Source: DATMNI01 sp035570275 (GTDB taxonomy: Bacteria > Acidobacteriota > Terriglobia > Bryobacterales > Bryobacteraceae). Taken from it: DNA of 32,521 nucleotides. The notes below the pieces were generated by a model that worked only from the letters and a program-made list of their open reading frames with translations, made no database searches and was not told the DNA's origin. Shown piece by piece: positions 15,478 through 22,184 of this stretch. The stretch is taken from assembly GCA_035570275.1 (NCBI GenBank), contig DATMNI010000103.1:1-32521 (forward strand), written 5' to 3'. The stretch's first letter is position 1; each line of letters opens with the position of its first letter. The translations under genes were made by a program, and so were the position numbers.

Positions 15478-16449
15478 CTACTGCGTGGGGGCGTAATACC
15501 CGTGCCGGAAATAGGGGCGCAAATTGGGAACGCCGAGGCCCTTTGGGGGCAGCACCTTGACCTGCAGCGTATGGTACCGGCCGTCGCGGACCTGCTTTTG
15601 CGGGGAGTAGCCGAGAACGTAGCGGTTGCGCAACTCGACGCCGATCTTGGCTGCGATATCCGGCAGTTCGGAAAGATCCGATGGCAAATGGCGGCCGCCG
15701 GTCTGCTCGCAGACGTCCGTCAACAGACCAGGCCCGGCAGACTCCTCGGGTGACCGGCCGCGGGAGCCCTCGGCTTCGAAAATGCCGATCGCGTAGATCA
15801 GCACGTCGTTCTCGCGCACCATCTTTTTGACTTCGCTCTCCGTGTAGCGGCTGCTGTTGTCGCCGCCGTCGGAAATGATGAGCAGGGCCTTGCGGTTCTT
15901 CTTCGACTTCTTCATTTCCAGCATAGCCAGCATGATGGCGTCCAGCAGCGCGGTCCGCCCCTTGGACTGCGTAAACGCAAGCTGGTTCTGAATTTCCTCC
16001 ACGGTCTGAGTCAGCGGCACCACCATGCGGGGCTGATCGTTGAACTCCACCAGGAAGAACTCGTCGTCCGGATTGGCGGTTTTGAAAAACTCGGCAGCCG
16101 CCATCCGGGAGCGGCGCAGTTTGGGGCCCATGCTGCCGCTGATGTCGAAGACCAGGCCGACCGCCACCGATTCGTCGTCCATCGCAAAATGGGTAATTGT
16201 CTGCTCCACATGATCGTCCAGGATTCGGAAGTGCTCTCTTTCCAGTCCCGTGACCGGCCGGTTGTACGGGTCGCAAACCGTGACCGGGACCAGCACCAGG
16301 TTCAGATCGACGCGGATGTTGGCCGGCGGCCGCTTTACTTCGGGCGGCGGCGCCGCCTTCGGGCGCGGCTGGATTGCCACTTGCCCGCGCAACCCTAGAG
16401 GCGCCAGCAAACGAAGACCGCTTAACAGGAGCGTTCGGCGGCTGCCCAT
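15478..16449 (-). CDS. VWFA-related acidobacterial protein (paralogue 1)
   Basis: 323 residues, with the start set at ATG 16449 because GAGGGG stands 6 nt upstream (ATG 16455 would have no spacing). N-terminal SRRTLLLSGLRLLAPLGLRG is a signal or anchor segment. Then the family's IRVDLNLVLVPVTVCDPYNRPVTGLEREHFRILDDHVEQTI leads to the von Willebrand A domain: MIDAS motif DISGS in VFDISGSMG, Thr in GRTALLDA, and Asp in SDGGDN. The end reads LRNRYVLGYSP and HGYYAP. Such proteins (TIGR03436) are common in acidobacteria; a protein-binding function at the cell surface is likely but no partner is known. Its closest relative is the next gene upstream, with which it forms a tandem pair. Confidence 0.9.
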   Translation of the reverse strand: MGSRRTLLLSGLRLLAPLGLRGQVAIQPRPKAAPPPEVKRPPANIRVDLNLVLVPVTVCDPYNRPVTGLEREHFRILDDHVEQTITHFAMDDESVAVGLVFDISGSMGPKLRRSRMAAAEFFKTANPDDEFFLVEFNDQPRMVVPLTQTVEEIQNQLAFTQSKGRTALLDAIMLAMLEMKKSKKNRKALLIISDGGDNSSRYTESEVKKMVRENDVLIYAIGIFEAEGSRGRSPEESAGPGLLTDVCEQTGGRHLPSDLSELPDIAAKIGVELRNRYVLGYSPQKQVRDGRYHTLQVKVLPPKGLGVPNLRPYFRHGYYAPTQ

Positions 16450-16466
16450 CACCATCCCCTCAACGA

Positions 16467-16480
16467 CCGTATTGTACTCC
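16467..16480 (-). promoter_or_regulatory. Conserved box upstream of VWFA paralogue 1
   Basis: GGAGTACAATACGG (minus strand) is identical to the box at 17563-17576 upstream of paralogue 2. It contains TACAAT, which suits a -10 element, 18-19 bp before each start. No clear -35 box is seen. Confidence 0.5.
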
Positions 16481-16498
16481 GCTTCAGAACCGGCGGCG

Positions 16499-16604
16499 AG
16501 GCCGCTCCACCGGGGCCGCTCCACCGTGCCGCTCCAGCAGGTCATTCCACCCGGCGCTCATCCGTCGCTCCACCCGGTCACTCCACCTCTGGTCACTCCA
16601 CCGG
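16499..16604 (-). repeat. Degenerate tandem copies of the VWFA-2 stop region
   Basis: GGTCACTCCACC occurs at 16591-16602, covering the last codons and TGA of VWFA paralogue 2, and again at 16576-16587, in the same frame with a second TGA. About six more decayed copies, each with CTCCA(C/G), continue to 16499 (for example TCATTCCACCC and CCGCTCCACC). It separates the two VWFA genes. Confidence 0.85.
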
Positions 16605-17552
16605 AGCGTTATACCCGGTGCGCCAGTGGGCGCGGAGTTGGCGGAGGCCGCGCGGCGGGACGATCACCACTTGAATGCGGTGATATTTGCCATCGTGCGG
16701 CTGGTTCTGGGCCGAGTAGCCGATCACGTAGCGGTTGCGCAACTCCACGCCGATCTTTTGCGCGATGTCCGGCAGTTCCGCCGGATTGGCTTCGAACATG
16801 CGTCCGCCGGTCTGTTCTGAGATGTTTGCCAGCAGCCCCGGACCGCCGGCCTCTTCCGGCGACCCGCCGCCACCGAAGACGCCGATAGAGTAGACCAGCA
16901 CGTCGCTTTCGCGCACCAGGTTGCGAACCTCGGTCGCCGAGTACCGGCTGTGGTTGTCGCCGCCATCGGAGATGATCAGCAGCGCCTTCTTGTTCTTTTT
17001 CGAATGCTTCATTTCGTGCAGCGCCAGGTAGATGGCATCCAGCAGCGCGGTGGAGCCTTTCGATTGCGAAAACGTAAGCTGGTTTTCGATTTGCCCGACG
17101 TCCCTGGTAAGCGGGACCTCCAGCCGGGGACTGCTGTCGAACTCCACCAGGAAGAACTCATCCTCCGCATTGGCGGTTTTGAAGAATTGGACCGCGGCCA
17201 TGCGCGAGCGCTGCAGCTTGCTGCCCATGCTGCCGCTGGTGTCGAAGACCAGGCCGACGGCCACCGGGTCGTCGTCCATGGCGAACTGGGCGATCTTCTG
17301 TTCCACCTTGTCTTCGAAGACCCGGAAGTTCTCGCGTTCCAGGCCGGTGACCGGCCGGTTGAGCGAATCGTTCACGGAGACGGGGACCAGAATCAGGTTG
17401 GTGTCGACGCGGATGGTGGCCTGCGGCCTGGTCTCTGCCGGCGCGGCCTTTTTCGGGCGCGGTTGCACCGGGCCCTGTCCCAGGAACGCCAGCGGCGCCA
17501 TCAGACCGAACGCAACCGTTAGCGGGATCGAGCGCGGTATCGGCATCGGCAT
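16593..17552 (-). CDS. VWFA-related acidobacterial protein (paralogue 2)
   Basis: 319 residues; most of the body can be aligned with paralogue 1 position by position. The N-terminus MPMPIPRSIPLTVAFGLMAP is a short signal peptide. The MIDAS motif is intact (DTSGS in VFDTSGSMG, Thr in STALLDA, Asp in SDGGDN). The start and signal peptide differ most between the two copies, while the domain core (SQSKG, LLDAI, KKALLIISDGGDN, ISEQTGG, LPDIAQKIGVELRNRYVIGYS) is almost the same. The 14-bp upstream box is also shared, so the duplication included the promoter region. No catalytic role is expected. Confidence 0.9.
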   Translation of the reverse strand: MPMPIPRSIPLTVAFGLMAPLAFLGQGPVQPRPKKAAPAETRPQATIRVDTNLILVPVSVNDSLNRPVTGLERENFRVFEDKVEQKIAQFAMDDDPVAVGLVFDTSGSMGSKLQRSRMAAVQFFKTANAEDEFFLVEFDSSPRLEVPLTRDVGQIENQLTFSQSKGSTALLDAIYLALHEMKHSKKNKKALLIISDGGDNHSRYSATEVRNLVRESDVLVYSIGVFGGGGSPEEAGGPGLLANISEQTGGRMFEANPAELPDIAQKIGVELRNRYVIGYSAQNQPHDGKYHRIQVVIVPPRGLRQLRAHWRTGYNAPVE

Positions 17553-17562
17553 CAGCCCTCAG

Positions 17563-17576
17563 CCGTATTGTACTCC
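17563..17576 (-). promoter_or_regulatory. Conserved box upstream of VWFA paralogue 2
   Basis: Identical 14-bp box GGAGTACAATACGG as before paralogue 1, about the same distance from the start. It points to a shared regulatory sequence carried along by gene duplication. Confidence 0.5.
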
Positions 17577-17639
17577 TCCACCCGACTTTACTTCTCCCGT
17601 CCGAAACGGCTACGGCCGATCATGTTACGGAGGACCCAT

Positions 17640-17668
17640 TTGAGACGGCGCGGATTTCGTTCTACAAT
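17640..17668 (+). promoter_or_regulatory. Sigma70-type promoter upstream of comF
   Basis: TTGAGA (17640-17645), a 17-bp spacer and TACAAT (17663-17668). Transcription would start near 17675, just after the last in-frame stop (17672-17674) of the comF frame, and GGAGGTGG lies at 17682-17689. Confidence 0.6.
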
Positions 17669-17740
17669 AGTTGATGTAAGCGGAGGTGGGTCTTCTCGAG
17701 TAGCAGGCGGACCGCAGTCGCGAACTTCGGTATCTCGGCA

Positions 17741-18592
17741 GTACGTACAACCTCTCACGCCCTTTTTTCCCTTTTCTTTCCCGACGAATGCCGCGTCTGC
17801 GGCGAGACTTTGCGCGAAGTCACCCGCATCCCGGTCTGCCGGCGATGTCTCAAAGCGCCGCAGCCGTTGAGCGCCGAGTTCTTCTGTGTCAGTTGTCGAA
17901 CGCCATTTCAGAACGCGTTCCCGCTGGATGCCGAAGGCCGTTGCGCTCTGTGCCGCAGTGGCCTTCGCGGTTTTGATGCGGCCTATTGTTTCGGCGCCTA
18001 TGAAGGCGTGCTGCGGGAACTGATCCACCTTTACAAATACGGGAAGATCCAGACGCTGGCGCGCCCTCTGGGAGATCTGCTGGCGGCGGCATTGCCGCGC
18101 GATCAGGAGTGGAATGTCCTGGTGCCGGTGCCGTTGCACTGGCGGCGCCAGTGGGAACGGGGTTTCAATCAATCGGAACTGCTGGCGCGGTCCATCGCCC
18201 GCCGCACGGCCATTCCAGTCGTCAACGCGCTCCGGCGTACGCACGCGACTCTCACCCAGGCCCAACTGAGCAACACCAACCGCCGGCGGAATGTGACCAA
18301 TGCTTTCCGGTGCAAACCGGCCGCGGCCGTGGCGGGCAAGCGGATTCTGTTGATTGACGACGTGATGACTACCGGTTCCACAGGGGCCGCGTGCGCGCTG
18401 GCGCTGAAGCGGGCGGGGGCTCTAAAGGTCGCGCTGCTGACGGTGGCCCGAGTGGACCGGCGCCTGAGTGGCGCGCGGCTTTTGGTTGGGCCATCCGATG
18501 TTTTGCAACCGGCTGTGTTGCAACCCGGCGAGTTGCAGCCCGAAATCTTGCAAGCCGGCGTCTTGCAATCCAAGGCGGGGGGAGTGTTCTGA
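17741..18592 (+). CDS. comF: ComF-family phosphoribosyltransferase-like protein
   Basis: The protein has the ComF layout: an N-terminal zinc-ribbon (CRVCGETL, then CRRC, CVSC and CALC pairs), a linker, and a phosphoribosyltransferase domain with VPVPLHWRRQWERGFNQSELLAR and the PRPP motif LLIDDVMTTGST. ComF proteins act in DNA uptake for natural competence or in a nucleotide-linked step; the exact reaction is not settled. The first Cys pair is at 17789-17800, so the coding frame must begin before the TTG at 17810, but no ATG, GTG or TTG is in frame between the promoter and there. I set the start at GTA 17741 only as the position where homologous N-termini would begin (RTTSHALFSLFFPDEC). The C-terminal 35 residues are an added repeat tail (see 18500). 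Confidence 0.8.
   Translation, partial: VRTTSHALFSLFFPDECRVCGETLREVTRIPVCRRCLKAPQPLSAEFFCVSCRTPFQNAFPLDAEGRCALCRSGLRGFDAAYCFGAYEGVLRELIHLYKYGKIQTLARPLGDLLAAALPRDQEWNVLVPVPLHWRRQWERGFNQSELLARSIARRTAIPVVNALRRTHATLTQAQLSNTNRRRNVTNAFRCKPAAAVAGKRILLIDDVMTTGSTGAACALALKRAGALKVALLTVARVDRRLSGARLLVGPSDVLQPAVLQPGELQPEILQAGVLQSKAGGVF
18500..18574 (+). repeat. Five 15-bp in-frame repeats at the comF 3' end
   Basis: Five units of 15 bp encode VLQPA, VLQPG, ELQPE, ILQAG, VLQSK just before the comF stop at 18592. Each carries TTGCA(A/G). The ComF fold ends before this tail, near TVARVDRRLSGARLLVG, so the tail is an extension. Confidence 0.95.
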
Positions 18593-18593
18593 A

Positions 18594-19118
18594 ATGGGGA
18601 GCGAAAGACTACAGAGACCAGTGCTGGTGCTGAACGCGAGCTACGAGCCGATCAATATCTGCGCGGCCCGGCGCGCCCTGGTGCTGGTGCTGAAAGGCGT
18701 GGCCTCGGCGGAGGAGGAATCCGCCATCGCGGTGCATTCGGCGCGCGCCCATGTGCGGCTGCCGTCGGTGATCCGGTTGCTGGAATACCGGCGCATTCCG
18801 CGCCAGACCAGGGCGCTCTCGCGCAAGAACATACTGATGCGCGACCGCTACACCTGCCAGTATTGCCATCGCGTATTGCCTTCGGCCGATCTGACCCTCG
18901 ATCACGTGATTCCCCGTTCGCGGTCCGGTGAATCGGCCTGGGAAAACCTGGTGGCCTGCTGCCACCACTGCAATAACAAAAAGGGCTGCCGGACTCCCGA
19001 AGAGGCCGGCATGAAGTTGGCCCGCCAGCCGAAGCCGTTCACGTTGCACACCAGCCGCCACCTAATGCGGATGCTCGGAAAGGGCGAGGCGCAGTGGCAT
19101 AAGTATCTGTTCTTTTGA
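18594..19118 (+). CDS. HNH endonuclease family protein
   Basis: 174 residues from ATG 18594, one base after the comF stop, with GGGGGAG about 8 nt upstream. The N-terminal half, PVLVLNASYEPINICAARRALVLVLKGVA, and SVIRLLEYRRIPR are the signature of a widespread bacterial HNH protein family. The nuclease core follows: YTCQYCHR with a Cys pair for zinc, LTLDHVIPRSRSG (the DH of the HNH motif), then ENLVACCHHCNNKKG with the second Cys pair and the Asn/His. The end reads WHKYLFF, as in relatives. The cellular target is unknown; there is no phage or restriction context, only comF. Probably co-transcribed with comF. Confidence 0.9.
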   Translation: MGSERLQRPVLVLNASYEPINICAARRALVLVLKGVASAEEESAIAVHSARAHVRLPSVIRLLEYRRIPRQTRALSRKNILMRDRYTCQYCHRVLPSADLTLDHVIPRSRSGESAWENLVACCHHCNNKKGCRTPEEAGMKLARQPKPFTLHTSRHLMRMLGKGEAQWHKYLFF

Positions 19119-19127
19119 ATGAGCAGG

Positions 19128-19155
19128 CAGGAGTCAGAAGACAGGAGCCAGAATG
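19128..19155. repeat. Four heptamers of CAGNNNN type
   Basis: CAGGAGT, CAGAAGA, CAGGAGC, CAGAATG in tandem, just after the HNH stop (19118). The units share only the CAG frame and 7-bp period with the arrays at 2061 and 8401. Confidence 0.75.
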
Positions 19156-19236
19156 AAAACCGGCCGGTCCCTGGCTGCCAAATGACCCGTTTGGGCTACT
19201 GGCGGACAGTGCACCCTTGACTTAAGATCAGATGAT

Positions 19237-19875
19237 ATGAAAACCAATGTCGCCTTTCTTGCAACCTTGATTCTGACCGTTGGCGCGGCAGGGTTCGCCC
19301 AGGAACGAGGGCGCGGTGAGCAGCCTCACAACTTCAATCCCAAACCCCCGAGCCGCGGCCCCGCGCCCGTTCGTAACGCCCCCGCGCCGCGACAGGAACA
19401 GCCGCGACAGGAGCAGCCACGGCAGGAGCAGCCGCGACAAGAGCAGCCACGACAGGAGCAGCCGCGGCAGGAGCAGCCGCGACAGGAGCAGAAGGCCGCT
19501 CCGCCGGAACGCCATTTTGCCGACAGATCCGGACACCCCGAGGCTCCCCACGTGGACGGAAACAAGTGGGTGGGGCACGATACCGGCAAGAACGATGCCA
19601 GGTTTCATGTGGATCGTCCGTGGGAGCATGGCCGTTTCACCGCGGGTTTCGGACCGAAACACGTTTTCCGGCTGGCGGGCGGCGGTCCGGGGCGCTTCCA
19701 GTTCGGCGGCTTCTATTTCTCGGTGGCCGACCCGGACGCGGGTTACTGCAGCGACTGGCGCTGGGACGCAGACGACGTAGTGGTCTATGAGGACCCCGAC
19801 CACGATGGCTACTACCTGGCATATAACGTTCGCCTGGGGATTTACGTTCATGTTCTGTACTTAGGAACCTCGTAG
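19237..19875 (+). CDS. Secreted PRQEQ-repeat protein of unknown function
   Basis: 212 residues. The signal peptide MKTNVAFLATLILTVGAAGFAQ is followed by a Pro/Arg/Gln-rich region (residues 23-90) with seven PRQEQ units from a 15-bp repeat (19387-19491). The C-terminal part, from HPEAPHVDGNKWVGHDTG through DRPWEHGRF, GPKHVFRLAGGGPGRF and YFSVADPDAGYCSDW to DPDHDGYYLAYNVRLGIYVHVLYLG, belongs to a family I have seen only in acidobacterial secreted proteins. Function unknown; no catalytic residues evident. The promoter is not clear (TTGACT at about 19215 is too close to the ATG). Confidence 0.8.
   Translation: MKTNVAFLATLILTVGAAGFAQERGRGEQPHNFNPKPPSRGPAPVRNAPAPRQEQPRQEQPRQEQPRQEQPRQEQPRQEQPRQEQKAAPPERHFADRSGHPEAPHVDGNKWVGHDTGKNDARFHVDRPWEHGRFTAGFGPKHVFRLAGGGPGRFQFGGFYFSVADPDAGYCSDWRWDADDVVVYEDPDHDGYYLAYNVRLGIYVHVLYLGTS
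19387..19491 (+). repeat. Seven 15-bp units (PRQEQ)
   Basis: Seven consecutive units, CC(G/A)CG(A/G)CA(G/A)GA(G/A)CAG in form, encode PRQEQ each. Third-position differences between units (CCG/CCA, CGA/CGG, CAG/CAA) mean the copies are not all recent. Confidence 0.97.
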
Positions 19876-19966
19876 CTTCCAGAGCCAACCCGGCGCCAGC
19901 CGGCGCCCAACGGGCTGCGCGCCGACGCGTTTCCCGTGTTACCATGCAACCGGCAAGAATGCCAGT

Positions 19967-21037
19967 ATGATGCTGGGTATCGACCGGTCGGCGGCGCGCT
20001 ACACGTGGACGGCGGCGGCAGTGCTGTTGCTGCTGTGGCTGGTCTATCTGGTAAGATCCACGCTCTTCATTTTCGTTCTGGCGTTATTATTCGCCTATCT
20101 GCTTTCGCCTCTGGTGGATCTGCTTGACCGATTTCTGCCGGTTAGCCGCACGCGCACCCGCACCCCGGCGCTGGCGATGGCCTATGTGATCTTCGTGGCC
20201 ACGGTGGTTATAGTGGGAGTGCAAATCGTCCCCCGCGTGGTGGAGCAAGCCACCGCGCTGAAGGAGAGATTTCCCAAGATGGTGGCCAGTTGGCAGCAGC
20301 CGGCGCCCGCCCCGGCGGAATCCGGTACGGTGAGTTCCATCAAGGCCCAGGTGTTGGATACGCTTCGCACGCAGGTGGCGGCGCGTTCCAGCGATCTGAT
20401 TGGCACCCTTCCGGAAGTGGGCTTGAAATTCCTTTCGGTAGCCAGCGACCTGATCTTCGTGGTGATCATTCCCGTTCTGGCCTTCTTCTTCCTCAAGGAC
20501 GGGAACCAGATTCGGGAGCACATTCTGAGCCTGGTGGACGGGGGCCCGCGGCGCGCCCTGCTGGACGATCTTTTGGCCGACGTGAACGTGCTGCTAGCCG
20601 CCTACATGCGCGCGCTGGTGCTGCTGGCGCTGAGCGCGTTCACGGCGTACAGCATTTTCTTCGCGGTGGTCGGAGTGCCGTATGGAATCCTGCTGGCGGC
20701 GCTGGCCTGCCTGCTGGAGTTTATCCCGATGGTGGGGCCGCTGGCCGCCAGCCTGATCATTCTTCTGGTGGCGGGTTTGTCGGGCGCGCCGATTGCCGCT
20801 ATCCTGATCTTTCTGGCGGCCTACCGCATGCTCCAGGATTACGTGGTTTCGCCGCACCTGATGGGGCACGGCGTGGAACTGCATCCCCTGCTGGTGCTCT
20901 TCGGCGTGTTTGGGGGCGCGGAGGTGGCGGGCATCGCGGGGACGTTTCTTTCGGTGCCGGTGCTGGCCCTGGCGCGCATCGTCTACCTGCACATCCGTAA
21001 GGCGCGCATCAGCGCCGGGGTGGCCGTCAGGCAATGA
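19967..21037 (+). CDS. AI-2E family transporter (PerM/TqsA-type membrane protein)
   Basis: 356 residues with seven to eight membrane segments: two at the N-terminus (residues 12-30 and 33-52), one near 68-85, a long soluble central part (KERFPKMVASWQQ to SDLIGTLPEVGLKFLS), and a cluster at the C-terminal half with the diagnostic SDLIFVVIIPVLAFFFLKDG, AYMRALVLLALSAFTAYSIFFAVVGVPYGILLA and PLLVLFGVFGGAEVAGIAGTFLSVPVLA. This is the AI-2E/PerM family (PF01594), whose members move small molecules or ions; the substrate here is unknown. Two adjacent ATGs, the first at 19967; no strong RBS. The stop overlaps the next gene's ATG (ATGA). Confidence 0.9.
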   Translation: MMLGIDRSAARYTWTAAAVLLLLWLVYLVRSTLFIFVLALLFAYLLSPLVDLLDRFLPVSRTRTRTPALAMAYVIFVATVVIVGVQIVPRVVEQATALKERFPKMVASWQQPAPAPAESGTVSSIKAQVLDTLRTQVAARSSDLIGTLPEVGLKFLSVASDLIFVVIIPVLAFFFLKDGNQIREHILSLVDGGPRRALLDDLLADVNVLLAAYMRALVLLALSAFTAYSIFFAVVGVPYGILLAALACLLEFIPMVGPLAASLIILLVAGLSGAPIAAILIFLAAYRMLQDYVVSPHLMGHGVELHPLLVLFGVFGGAEVAGIAGTFLSVPVLALARIVYLHIRKARISAGVAVRQ

Positions 21038-22005
21038 AACGGGCGCTCGGTCTTTGGCTGGCGGCGTGGCCGGCCGCGTGGCCGGTAAGTTGCCACGTGA
21101 TGAGTATGAGTTCGGGCGATCTTACCGTGGAAGGCGCGCGGGCCCATTACGAACTGCGCATGCCGCTCTACGAGATCGTCCACGTTCTCCATCCGGAGCA
21201 GGCGCTGCTCGATCACATCCGGTTCGCCAGCGCAGGGCGCGACGCCCGGTTGGCCGCCAAGGATTGCCACACGGAGCCCGCGCGCGACCTCTACCTCTGC
21301 TCCGCCGACTACCAGTTTGCCGCGCCCGTGGAGAGCGTTGATGTGCAGTGCACCTTCTACGCCATCACCGTGCCCAACCACGTGCACCTGCTGCGCGCCG
21401 AGATGGGCGGCAAGCACGACGAAGGCGTTTTCGACTTCACCTTCACCCGCACCACGCTACGGTTCCGGCCGCCCACTCCGGCGGAGATTGTGGTGACGCA
21501 ATCGGGCGCGGGTGTGGTGCGGGCGTTGGGCGGGCTGGTGCAGATCCTGTTTCTGGCGGCGCTGGCGCTGGCGGCGCGGGGCAGGCGTGAGTTGGCGGCG
21601 TTGACCGCTATGTTTCTGGCCGGGCAGGCGGCCTGTGTCCTGATCATGCAACACACGTTATGGCAGCCGGCGCCGCGATTCGTGGAAGCGGCCGCGGCAC
21701 TGACCGTGGCGTACCTGGCGATAGAGATTCTGCTGCTGCCGCAGGCCGGCGCCCGCTGGCTGGTGGCGGGCGTGCTGGGCGCGTTTCATGGGCTGTACTT
21801 TCACCTGTTCCTGCAGAGCACCGGGTATGGAGCCGGGCTAGTGTTGGCCGGAGCCGCGGCGGCGGAGGTGGTTGCCATCGCGCTTCTGGCGCTGCTGTTC
21901 TGGCGAGTGGGGCGCGCAGCCAAGGCGCTGCGCCCGGTGCAGGTTGCGGCGGCAGGTCTGCTGGTGTTTGGATTGGTCTGGTTCGGAATGCGGCTGCGCG
22001 GGTGA
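21034..22005 (+). CDS. HupE/UreJ-superfamily membrane protein
   Basis: 323 residues, translationally coupled to the AI-2E gene (ATGA overlap). An N-terminal signal-like stretch (LGLWLAAWPAAWPVSC) is followed by an extracytoplasmic domain to about residue 150. From about residue 165 to the end there are six membrane segments that align with the HupE/UreJ core: LTAMFLAGQ for TAFTLAHS, VEAAAALTVAYLAIE, and GAFHGLYFHLF for FGLxHGLGF. The metal-binding His residues of HupE (HxxxGxDH and AHS) are not visible: they appear as RALGGLVQ and AGQ. It may be a derived copy that no longer carries nickel or cobalt. Both features are read by eye against family memory. Confidence 0.7.
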   Translation: MKRALGLWLAAWPAAWPVSCHVMSMSSGDLTVEGARAHYELRMPLYEIVHVLHPEQALLDHIRFASAGRDARLAAKDCHTEPARDLYLCSADYQFAAPVESVDVQCTFYAITVPNHVHLLRAEMGGKHDEGVFDFTFTRTTLRFRPPTPAEIVVTQSGAGVVRALGGLVQILFLAALALAARGRRELAALTAMFLAGQAACVLIMQHTLWQPAPRFVEAAAALTVAYLAIEILLLPQAGARWLVAGVLGAFHGLYFHLFLQSTGYGAGLVLAGAAAAEVVAIALLALLFWRVGRAAKALRPVQVAAAGLLVFGLVWFGMRLRG

Positions 22006-22184
22006 CAAAGTAGAAGTAATCTGCCGCCTGAGAAACACATCGCCGGACTCCGGGCATAAACTCTAGACGAACGCGACGGAACGCCTGCGGCACGCTGGGC
22101 CGGTTTGGTCGTGACCGCCAGGTGGGGCGTGCTGCATATCCCCGCCCGCACTGGCCGGTTCGCAAGTCGAGCGCGCCTCTTGTT

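Noticed and set aside
18468..18593. Longer start for the HNH protein
   Set aside because: The extension lies within comF in another frame; family N-terminus begins at 18594.
22006..22184. Terminator or small gene between convergent HupE-like and kinase genes
   Set aside because: No strong hairpin with T-run and no convincing frame; I see nothing definite in these 179 bp.
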